A stretch of 64,000 nucleotides of DNA from Bimuria novae-zelandiae CBS 107.79 (Eukaryota > Ascomycota > Dothideomycetes > Pleosporales > Didymosphaeriaceae), in the NCBI GenBank assembly GCA_010015655.1, contig ML976719.1, positions 1 to 64,000 of the forward strand, in the 5' to 3' direction. The notes under the pieces were generated by a model. That model had not been told where the DNA came from. It did not search any database and worked only from the letters and a program-made list of their open reading frames with translations. Both the position numbers and the translations under genes were made by a program. Positions 24,235 through 33,639 of this stretch are shown piece by piece; position 1 is the first letter of the stretch; each line of letters begins with the position of its first letter.

Positions 24235-25407
24235 CTAGACCCAAAATGCTACCGCGAAAACCACACTGAACGCTATTGTTCCGACCAGTTTGACAGAGTC
24301 CCAAAGGGATGATGAAGCACTGCTGTTGATAGGTGGGTAAGGGCTTGTTGGTGTTGATGTTGTGAGCACCTGTATTGTATTCACATTAGCAATTGGATGG
24401 CGAGCAATTTGACGGCGGGGAAAGGGGCTGCGACATGAGGAAAAAGCGAACGAAGTGACTCACTTTGTCAATTACGTATGCGACCCCGTTTTCTAATATG
24501 ATGTTGGTTGAGATGATCTTCGCCCCGTTGATGGTATGAGCCCCATCCGAAGACTGTTTAACTGTAAGCTCGCCTCCGCTGGCCGTCTTTAGTGTCTTGG
24601 ATTCTGCCAACGATGGCAGGTAGGCTGAGAGACCCTTGACCACATGATTCTGTATTCCAGCGGTGCTAAGGGTCCAGTTTCCCAGGGCGGATATCGCATC
24701 GTTGCTCGGGATGAAGAAGGTTCCACCTCTCTGCGTGTCAAGAGAAGAGGTGAGGTTGTTACAACTCAGAAGCTCGCCAAAGGCTGTAGTGTTGTGTAAT
24801 GTGGCAAGTGTGGTGGATAGCTTCGTAGGGACAGTGAGAAATCTGTTAACACGATAATTAGTCAGCCGTCAATGAGGAGGAGGAAAACTAACCCATCGAT
24901 TGTATAGATATACCCTCCATTGTAGCTGATGTCTGATTCTACCACCGTGACTGTGTTTCCAAGCCCTGTGATAACCTCAAACTTGGGGTCTTCATGGTTT
25001 TCAGCCCGCCTGCTGTGGGCCGGATTCTTTTGTTGTATCACTGCAACCTGCTTTCCATATTCATTATTATGAGGAACTTGGACGCTGGTAATATTGTGAA
25101 CACCCGCGATATTCGTACTGGCCTGATCTTGTTTGTCAAGAGCACCAAGTATGAGTTTGGGATCCTCGTTCGCCCGGATTGCTAGGGCGCGTTCGGAGGG
25201 TGTCGTATTAGCGAAGACGTTGTCTACCGGTGCGAGGATCGTGCCCACATTGGGACTAGTATACAGTGCGTAGAGAGCGGGATCGTTTGCAATTATATCA
25301 GCGAATATGGTCGCTTCAGAATCCCGGAGCACCGTCAGAATATCGGCGGCATAAACTGCGCTTGCGAACAGCAGAAGGCATTCTACGATCGAGGTGACGA
25401 AAAACAT
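24235..25407 (-). CDS. Fasciclin (FAS1) domain protein, GPI-anchored type
   Basis: Exons 25407-24893, 24842-24464 and 24369-24235 (introns of 50 and 94 nt, phase-consistent) encode 342 residues. A signal peptide of about 20 residues ends AVYA|AD. Two FAS1 domains follow, about 22-170 and 172-300; the second ends in the family's closing motif (NGVAYVIDKVL), as does the first in weaker form (GGYIYTIDG). A Thr/Ser/Pro linker and a hydrophobic C-terminus (GTIAFSVVFAVAFWV) predict a GPI anchor or tail membrane segment. Several N-x-T/S sites support passage through the secretory pathway. FAS1 proteins at the fungal cell surface are linked with adhesion. The start was chosen at the ATG that gives the clean signal peptide. 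Confidence 0.85.
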
Positions 25408-26400
25408 GGTCAAAGAACAATAAATGGAACATAAACGAGTGTGGGTGCACTGTTAGAGGTCCCAACGAGGGAAAATGAAGTGATCTAAAAAGAAAGAATA
25501 CGCATGCCGCGATCTGCCCTAGACATGCGTTGCACATTGAAACTGTGCCTAGGTGATCGCATAACCTGGCGGGTAATATATTGCTTTTCGTGAAATGTAT
25601 TGCAAGGCGGATAGGGAGAGTCAAGCTGAACGCAATCGATAGCCACCTACTTTGGCCTGGTTCAAGGTCTCGAACCACGAACGTAGAAATATTTCAAAAA
25701 CAAATAGTGCTGATGAAGCTTGCGTTTCAGATCCAATGGTTTACAGTCAATTTGGGGGCTTCACACCAAATTAGTTACTTAGAGCGGGCTGTAGGCCATC
25801 GAAGGATCGTCCAGAGCCCTATCACTTCAGTCACACGGATGAGGAAGCTGCTCATAGGATTGTTGGAGTCCGACATGGCACAGACGTGGTAGTAATTAGG
25901 CTATGTTTCAGACGGCAAACTCCTGCGGTGCTGTGGCCTTGTTCAGCTCGCATAGTCTCGTTTGTTGAGCTCAATTGCTTTCAGTGGTCACACATGCCTC
26001 TGCCCCGGGTGTCTGACGTTACATTCACGATGCTGCTCGAGCTTCATTCGGCCAATAGTTCCTATCACACAGAGAGGAAAACGTCTCGGCATTGTCGCTC
26101 ACAGTGGCCGAGTGCGCTACGGACGCGCGCTGTGATACTCGCACCCACTCGATGGATATGTTGGCGATGCGTCGATTGGATGACTAGTCCGACAAGCGGC
26201 ATCTTGTATTACACCTCCTGAACCAGACTGAATTGTGAACAGCACTATGAGTTTGCTGGTGTGTTAAAATTGAGATACGATGAATAAGCAATGGAAAATG
26301 TCGTTGAGCGGTCTCAGCTCGGCCAGTTCGAGTGTGTTCTGCAGACGACCCACGACGATCCGCATACACCGACATTTCGTAGCTCCACAAGCAACTCTAA
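25408..26400. other. Intergenic, no gene seen
   Basis: 993 bp between the divergent FAS1 and membrane-protein genes. Short open stretches on both strands lack coding character. Likely promoters of both neighbours. Confidence 0.45.
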
Positions 26401-28245
26401 ATGGCTCACAGTATGCTTAAGACCGCTACAAGTGCTTATCGCCTTCATCGCATTTTCCATTTCCCTACCAGTCATGGTCCCCGCCTTGCAGTCGCAGTCG
26501 AGACAACTGATGCTTCCATGTTGCTTTCGTTCTACTCTATCCTAGTCAACTCAGCAGTAGGACAACTTTGGGCGATCATCATAATCATGGGAGTCTACGC
26601 CACACTTCGGCAGCCGGCTGAAGCTCGATCGCATAACGCAGTCGTGGCGTCTGTCGGCGTATTGAACGCGAAACGGCCACTCGACGTCGGCGCACTGATC
26701 GTTAATTACTTGTACAAACTCGGCAGGAAATCACCTTGGAGCCTTACGATTTGGCTGTCTGTCTCCATCTTCGCATTGATTGCCAGCGTGGGTGTTCCTG
26801 CCCTGGTCGGTCGTTCCATGGTCCTTGGCCATGGGGCACCGGTGGACCCGGCGCACATTTATGTCCCCGGCATCCTCGACAATTCCGTGGAGCTCGCCCT
26901 GCGTTCCCACGTTCTCGAAGTTCCGTCAGTACTACGCGCAGTTGGAAGCGTCCAATTAGCCAATGACGCCTTGTACAAAGACAACGTACAAATCGATGAA
27001 CCTTTGAGGGTAGCAGATCGACCTGACATTGGGGAGGGTGAATATACCAGCCGATACCGTTATCGTTATCAAGTGCCAGCGAGAGACTTCGGACTTCAGC
27101 GCTTTGACGGCCTTGTGTTTCATGTCGAGGGCTCATGCGTCACTGAATACGGCTGGTTCAACAGCACCTTCTTCCGGGAAGTAGACGCAAAATACACGTA
27201 CCCTGTTGATGACTATTACCTTTGGAATGACGGCGGTCGCAAGGCGCAAAGTTCAACTTGGGGCGCACCTACATCTCCAATTGGATATTTTAAGATCAAC
27301 TCTGCCTCAATAATCGATGACGGGTCACATTCCAACATCTCTTTTGCTATTCAGATCTCTTCAGTCGGTCGTATCAGCAATACTCCAGGCAAAGACCCAT
27401 TTTATTTAACTGAAGAGCAGCAGCAGGATGACGGTTTAAAATATTACATTGTCCAGAGCGCCCGACCCATTTTGTCTTGCTGGGAGTCCGATAGCTGGGC
27501 TTACGAGGGCAGAAACTTCTCTATCACGAAGTTGGAGAATGGCGATCATTCTATCGATGGTTTCCCAAAAGCACTTGGGAAAATCTTCTATCACTTTCTC
27601 TTGGCACCCAAGATCGCGACGATTGGAGTTCGCCTCAGTGCCTCAGCACTGCTTTCTGCCACTGTCGCGCTTGGGGAGAATTTTGATGCTGGAAGTGCAA
27701 ACGTCCACTCAGACCTTGTTCGTTTGGTACTCACGTCGTACATCGCGACGAAGAATACCCTTGCGGACACAACGCTATTCACGGCCGAAGATCCATCTAG
27801 CGCAAATGTGCCAAATCTTCTCGAGGAAAGTGAGCTGGGAGATGTGTCCAACTTCATCATCTACAGCAGAGATGTCAGCGCGCTGTCTCTGGCAGTCTTG
27901 ATAACGGTCCCCATAGTCGTTATCGTAATGTTCACGATCGCATACCTCATGACAACGCACCCCTGGTTCCCGTGGCATATTGTACAAGGCTACCAAGCCA
28001 CGATCCTGTACAGCTTACTAGACGAGAAAATGTCGGGAGAGGATTTGACTTCTTCAGGCGACACAGAGAGAGGCAAGAACCACGACAGCCGTATCTGGAA
28101 GCGGAAGACCATTGCCTGGTTTGAAGGACCTCGCGCCTCGGGTAGACACACGTCGATTGTGACGGGTCCGGATGGGAGGCCGACTTTGGTAGTGGCGGAT
28201 CGCAGTGGGAATGCGGTGCCTACTCCGGGAGCTAGTGATAGGTAG
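26401..28245 (+). CDS. Unknown fungal membrane protein with large lumenal or outer domain
   Basis: A single open frame of 614 residues. Hydrophobic segments lie at about 48-68 (LWAIIIIMGVYATL), 113-137 (LTIWLSVSIFALIASVGVPALV) and 497-520 (LAVLITVPIVVIVMFTIAYLM). Between the second and third lies a domain of about 350 residues with N-glycosylation sites (NSTF, NISF, NFSI) and few cysteines; the C-terminal 90 residues are polar and probably cytosolic. This layout is common among lineage-specific hypothetical proteins of Pezizomycotina, but no named family is recognised. An upstream exon cannot be excluded, since the first 30 residues look less coding-like than the rest. Confidence 0.75.
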   Translation: MAHSMLKTATSAYRLHRIFHFPTSHGPRLAVAVETTDASMLLSFYSILVNSAVGQLWAIIIIMGVYATLRQPAEARSHNAVVASVGVLNAKRPLDVGALIVNYLYKLGRKSPWSLTIWLSVSIFALIASVGVPALVGRSMVLGHGAPVDPAHIYVPGILDNSVELALRSHVLEVPSVLRAVGSVQLANDALYKDNVQIDEPLRVADRPDIGEGEYTSRYRYRYQVPARDFGLQRFDGLVFHVEGSCVTEYGWFNSTFFREVDAKYTYPVDDYYLWNDGGRKAQSSTWGAPTSPIGYFKINSASIIDDGSHSNISFAIQISSVGRISNTPGKDPFYLTEEQQQDDGLKYYIVQSARPILSCWESDSWAYEGRNFSITKLENGDHSIDGFPKALGKIFYHFLLAPKIATIGVRLSASALLSATVALGENFDAGSANVHSDLVRLVLTSYIATKNTLADTTLFTAEDPSSANVPNLLEESELGDVSNFIIYSRDVSALSLAVLITVPIVVIVMFTIAYLMTTHPWFPWHIVQGYQATILYSLLDEKMSGEDLTSSGDTERGKNHDSRIWKRKTIAWFEGPRASGRHTSIVTGPDGRPTLVVADRSGNAVPTPGASDR

Positions 28246-29011
28246 GTAGCGTCCTCTGCTACTATATATTTCTCTTGTATGCAAGATGCTTACTCGTTAT
28301 AGGACCAGCGACATTCCTCTGCTACGAATGAATAGTGACTTTCCCTTGCTGAGAGAGCAACGCGAACCCACTTCAAGAGACAAATCTGTTTGCTCTCAAG
28401 ATCAATGAGAAGAAACTGGAAATGCGCTAGGACTGACTGCAAGAGTAAAGATGATATATGTTCTGGAGGACAATGATGGTGAGGTACATGGCTGAGTTGA
28501 CCAAGAGCATAACGAGAGGAACCATAACGAGAGGAACAGATGCGTTGAAAAGTCGCTAGTTAACGGTGACAGTAGGAGAGCGTAACGAATCAATTGTTTG
28601 TTGTTGTATCTTGATGTCTTTCAGCAGGTTGCGAGACGTGCAGAGACGATCCGATGCGTCGATGGGAGGTCCCGGAAGCCGCGCGTACACTTGGGACCAT
28701 CTTGCGGTTGCCACAACAGATAGCGAGCCCATGTTCACATCGCTTGACAGCTGCACATGTGCTGGGGGTGCTCACTCGCGTTGCGATTACTATTCTGACC
28801 GAGGTGAGGTTGACGATGCTGTTCCAGATGAAAGGCACGGCCAATGGAACACCCGGGGCAAATGCCGGACCCCGTGACCTTTTCCCGAGATGCCTCGGCA
28901 CCGTTGTCGCCCCACAACTTTAAAGGACCTCCACAGTCCTCTCCGCATTCTCAACTGCAAGCCTCTGCATCCTCTCCAACACTTGAATCCAATCCAGACA
29001 ATATCTTCAAA
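28246..29011. other. Intergenic, upstream region of the thiolase gene
   Basis: 766 bp without a convincing gene. A frame open through 28844-29011 runs into the thiolase start but crosses no splice site and has no good ATG of its own, so it is probably 5' untranslated sequence. Confidence 0.4.
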
Positions 29012-30407
29012 ATGACGGAGCGATTGAAGTCCATTGTCTCGCAGATCTCGCCTGCCAAGAGCGGATTGAGCGCCATGTGAGTTTACCGCGATCCGTCCTG
29101 GAGCATTGAAGCCGAGCTTCAGCTATATGGCCATACATTGAATCAGAAGCTGATGGAAGCATTTCAGAACAACAAAGAACCCTGATGATATTGTCATCAC
29201 GCTCGCAGTCCGAACACCGCTCGCAAAGGCACGCAAGGGAGGCTTCAAGGACACGCCGCTCGATGGCATCCTGGTCAAGCTGCTAAAGCAGGTCAATGCG
29301 AGATCTAATCTTGATCCTGCTCTTGTCGAGGATATTTGTGTAGGAAATGTGCGTTGAAACATGAATTCTTATGTCGAAGGAGGCTAACATCGTATTCAGG
29401 TCTCCGATGCAAAGACCGCCTACTACACCCGGGCTGCTATGCTCGGTGCCGGATTCCCCAACACCACCGCCGGCTACTCCGTAAACCGCTTCTGCAGCTC
29501 CGGTCTCAAGGCCGTGCAAGACATTGCCAACCAGATCGCCACCGGCGCCATCGATATCGGTCTCGCGCTCGGCGCTGAACATATGACAGCCGGCGGCGAC
29601 ACGCTCGAACGCCCCTTCTTCGATGAGATCCTCGAGGTTCCGGAAGCTGGCGACTGCATGCAGCCGATGGGCCAGACATCCGAAAACGTTGGAAATGATT
29701 TCAACATCACTCGCGAAAAGCAGGATCGTTATGCGGCGGAGTCATATAGGAGGGCCGAAGTCGCGCAGAAGGCGGGCTGGTTCGACGACGAGATTGTGCC
29801 GATACAGGTCAAGATCAAGGACCCTAAGACGGGTGAAGAGAAAGAGGTGACGCTTACCAAGGACGAGGGGCCAAGGTATGGAACCACGTTCGAATCTTTG
29901 CAGAAAATCAAACCGGCTTTCCTACCGCACGGCGACAAGTCGCACGCTGGAAATTCGTCACAGTTGACCGATGGTGCTGCTGCTGTCCTTCTTATGAAGC
30001 GATCGAAGGCCCAGGAACTTGGTCAGCCCATTATGGCCAAGTTCGTTGGTGCCACCGTTGCTGGGCTGGCTCCCCGCATCATGGGTATCGGCCCGACCGT
30101 TGCTATCCCTAAGCTGCTCACTAAATTCAACCTTACACTCGACGACATTGATATTATCGAGATCAATGAGGCTTTTGCCTCCATGGCAGTGTACTGTTTG
30201 GAGACTTTGAAGATCGACCATTCGAAGATGAACGTACGAGGTGGAGCCATCGCGCTTGGACACCCACTAGGATGCACAGGCGCTCGACAAATTGCCACAG
30301 GTCTCAGCGAGTGCAGGAGACAGAAGAAGAAGGTCTTGCTAACGTCCATGTGTATTGGCACTGGTATGGGCATGGCTGGTCTTTTCATCAATGAGCAAAA
30401 TGTGTAA
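29012..30407 (+). CDS. Peroxisomal 3-ketoacyl-CoA thiolase
   Basis: Exons 29012-29076, 29168-29348 and 29400-30407 (introns of 91 and 51 nt) give 417 residues, the usual length of yeast Pot1-type thiolases. The enzyme releases acetyl-CoA from 3-ketoacyl-CoA in the last step of peroxisomal beta-oxidation. Catalytic residues are present: nucleophile Cys114 (NRFCSSGLKA), the NEAF motif, His370 (GHPLGCTGAR) and Cys400 (MCIGTGMG). Residues 4-12 (RLKSIVSQI) follow the peroxisomal targeting pattern R-L-x5-Q/H-L with Ile in the last place, matching import through Pex7. The splice at codon 22 restores a conserved segment (TTKNPDDIVIT). The frame is intact. It lies about 0.4 kb from the transposon nest. 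Confidence 0.93.
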
Positions 30408-30835
30408 ATCATCTAGATTCCAATACTCAAAGCAACATGTACAGCATTTCCTGAAATGCCTGGTGCAAGAGGTCTTGTGTCAAAAGTCTGATCGCATAAG
30501 CTAGGTACTGTCCCTAAAATGCATCGATCGGACGTGCGAGCTGACGCATGTAAATTTGAATTCTACCTAGGGAACTGTTGGCGCCCACCTAGGTGTCTTT
30601 CTGGCAAGTTTCCGCTTTGTTGCATTCGCATGGCCGGAATCAGCGTGCCTTCATACCTCTCACCTGTGTTTCCTTCCTTTCCACATTCACATGATGCCTT
30701 AATTGGTCAAGCTTAGCCCCCGTCCGACCTCCTATTGGTGGTCCCTCTGCGACCACTTCTGCAGGATTGCTAAGCTCGGCTATATACCTTTCGGCCACCT
30801 ATACTTCTCGGCCACCCCACTACAACGCGTTACTC
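30408..30835. other. Thiolase 3' region up to the transposon border
   Basis: 428 bp of balanced composition with no gene recognised. The change to AT-rich, CpA-poor sequence is abrupt at about 30830-30840. Confidence 0.4.
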
Positions 30836-31064
30836 TGTTTTTAACGCTCTATACTTTAACGATATATACTTAAAATAGATTCTTATAAGGTTACTTTTAA
30901 TAATGCTATCCGCGATCTTAATACTAGTATTTTTAAAAGCTAATAATAAGCTACTAAGGCGTATAGTATTTCTTAATTATTACTTTAAGAACGCATTAAT
31001 AGCGATTGATTTTACGTAATAGCTTATTACTAATAAATAAAACGCTCTTTCTTAATTAAGACTA
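30836..31064 (+). pseudogene. N-terminal fragment of a Fot1/pogo-like transposase
   Basis: Plus-strand codons broken by stops read NAIRDLN...IFKS..QATKAYSI...STLRERI, which is the helix-turn-helix start typical of Fot1/pogo transposases (the part before the CENP-B-type domain). The reading is cut at the TA target site where the next transposon inserted (31063-31064). This is a third, older element that served as the landing site. Its other half would lie right of 40101, but no transposase could be recognised there. Confidence 0.5.
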
Positions 31065-31128
31065 ACGTACCTCACGGGCGAGTCGGACACACGGGCGAGT
31101 CGGACACTCTGCCAAGACCCCACTGAAA
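31065..31128 (+). repeat. Left TIR of transposon A with 2 x 17-bp repeats
   Basis: After ACGTACCT come two identical, directly adjacent 17-mers (CACGGGCGAGTCGGACA, 31073-31089 and 31090-31106). The matching right TIR has one base changed in each copy. Confidence 0.9.
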
Positions 31129-32153
31129 TCTATACTTTATATAATAGTATAGAACGCGCATAAAGAGTTATAAGAAATTATAATAAGCTAATCTACTTAA
31201 AATTTACTTTTATAGCTTACTTATAGGTACGCAAGTTATGCCTAGCCTTATTATAGTATTTATAGTATTATTAAGTTAATTTACCTCTATTAGCGCGCAC
31301 CCTCTTTTTTACCTTTTTTTTATTACTACGCGCCATAAAGTCTTCTAGAGTAGCTAGTTACTAGCTATTAGTAGCTATAAGGACTTCTTTCTACTATAGT
31401 TACTTTCTTTTATGCGATTTTTATCGCGTAGCAGCCTTATTAGTAGCTTAAAGCTTAGTAATCTATTTTTACGCTAACACTAGCTTGTGCGCTACTATTA
31501 CTGCGCCTTTTATTATCTTTTTAAAGGCCTTAACTAGGCTTATTAAGGAACTATCTAGGTGCCTCTAGATCCTCTCCTTTACTAGCGTTAATTATAACCT
31601 AAATTCTAGGGTGTTACTAGGCGTTTATAACTGCCACGTACTATCGCGTATAGTATAAAGTAAAGGCGTATATAGACAAACGTTAAGCTTTAATATTACC
31701 GCTTTTAGGTTAAAGGGAATAAGGCCAGCGCCTTAAAAGCCTCCTTAAATATTACTTTAAGTTATTATAGCCTTAAACGGAGTAATAAAACAAGGTAGGA
31801 ACTTAATTTTAGTAATATATATAATATAGTTACGTATTAGATTCTTGTCTTGGCGCCTATACGCCTTCTTTAACGGCGAGAAACACCCCATATCTAGTGG
31901 CTGTAGGAGGTGCGACGAATATAGAGGCATATAGAAAGTAATAATCTTATTATCCTTATAGTATTGCTAGAATTTAAGCGAGTTATAGCTCTTATAGCTA
32001 TTAATAATAAGTAGCTAATAGCTACTAGTAGTACGCCCTTTTATATACGCGTTAAAGTGCTTTAGCTACTATAGACTAAGCTTATTTATTATCTAGCTAT
32101 TCTTAGAGACTATAATAACCTAATTATAAGGTAAATCCTTCTTTTTATACTAG

Positions 32154-32539
32154 TGTATCGGCGCAGGTCACTCAAAGGATCGATGTTGGCGTATCTCCTA
32201 GCAGAGGCATATGGGAGTGCGTGTATAAGAATGTAGCCTCGAATGAATTAAGTGCCTATAGGCCTGGTACGAAAGGATACGGAAAAGGTACTAAACTACA
32301 AAGGCCCTAAGCTCCTCTAAATACACCTCTTCCCAGATGGCTAGCTAGCACATAACTGCCATAGGTTGACCGTCGGTCTGATGGATCCGAAATAGGTCCG
32401 AATCGGATCCGTAGTTTCCCATCGGTCTGATAGATCCGAAATTGGTCCGATATGGATGAGTGTCAGTTTTCGGATGATCTCGGATCCTGTCCTGACTGGC
32501 CAAGGTTTCTCGTGTCGACGAGCGATTGTTCCTGTTACA
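32154..32539 (-). repeat. 3' LTR of gypsy element B
   Basis: Not RIPed. Contains a duplicated stretch of about 49 bp around 32390-32440 relative to the other LTR. Confidence 0.9.
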
Positions 32540-32964
32540 CTACCCCCTCCTTTATAACTTGCAGATAGTCCCTTATCTGTGCCGTGTGTGAATTGTTTCG
32601 CGCGTTTTTGCTGTTTCCGGCAACCAGCGCAGTTAGTGACGTTGTGGTAGTAATTGTAACTCTACTAATTAGTCAATTTCCGTTTATCTTGTTTCGCTGG
32701 TTGTGCGCGTAGCCACCTAAACAGGACCATGTTTAGAGTAGCTACAGAATTGCGTAGCATGCCCATACAATGTAATCTTGTAAGTGTTTGCAGGTGAGGG
32801 GTCGCTCTTTTCTGTAAATGAACAGAGCCACAATTAGCGAGGCATAAAGAGGTAGGTTTTAAGGACTTAGTTCTTTCTTCGTTAACCCACAACAATTTGA
32901 CTTTAGTAGGTATTTAGGACCGTCTTGGAGGTGTTCGTGCTGCTAATAGCTGTCTTGGTTTATA

Positions 32965-33556
32965 ATGCCTATCCGCGCTCCTCCCGGAGCGCTTCCAGAA
33001 GCGTATTGAGTTATCTGTCTGCGCTGTGTGCGTGCGTTCAGTCGCGGCAACGTGCCCGACTACAAGTTCCCCAAGCTGTCCTCCAAAAAGTGCAGCTACT
33101 GCACCTCTCAGAACGAGAAGTGCAACCCTGTAAGTATAGCAATTCTAATTCCGGTCCGCTTTAATAATAGATTGGGTAGGTGCCCGACTTCGTGAAGTCT
33201 AAATTTCGGACTTTTAGGAAGGCCTTGCGGGATTAGGAGGGGGCTAACGGGGAGGACGCTGCTGACCTCCGACCCGCGCACGACAAGGCTGCGAAGGACC
33301 TGGGCACAATTGTGCAGGTCACCCGGGCGGGTAAGGCTGGGCTGACTTCTGTAGAATTGCTGCTCGCGCAGCATTCTGCTTCTATACAGGTGGAGGATCG
33401 TCTACGGCGTGTGGAGGAGGTAGTGGATAATCTTCATGACACCATAAGGACGGCTTCGGAGGGGGTCAGGGGAAGGGAAAGGGGAAGGGGAAGGGGAAGG
33501 CGCCTGCTGCCCTTAAGGGTGCTCTACCTGAGCCCTCCAATTCGGATAAGGAGTAG
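32965..33556 (+). pseudogene. Antisense accessory gene of gypsy element B (Cys-rich, spliced)
   Basis: Lies between the chromodomain and the 3' LTR, on the strand opposite to pol. From an ATG at 32965 a GC-balanced frame runs to 33129. A consensus 50-nt intron (33130-33179, GTAAGTATAG...TAG) follows, and the frame continues in phase. Exon 1 encodes CLRC, then about 20 residues, then CSYCTSQNEKC, a zinc-binding-like pattern. Exon 2 is charged and helical (VEDRLRRVEEVVDNL), ending in a Gly-Lys repeat and ALPEPSNSDKE. Three breaks exist: TGA at 33007-33009, TAG at 33234-33236 (consistent with CAG to TAG) and a one-base shift in the G-rich run near 33465-33510. The function is unknown; the Cys pattern suggests nucleic-acid or protein binding. 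Confidence 0.6.
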
Positions 33557-33639
33557 AATTTTGTTTTTTCTTTCTTTTCTTTCTTGTACTATTAGAATTC
33601 AAAACTCTTAGGCCTGCTACTCTGTTCCTTGTTCCCATG

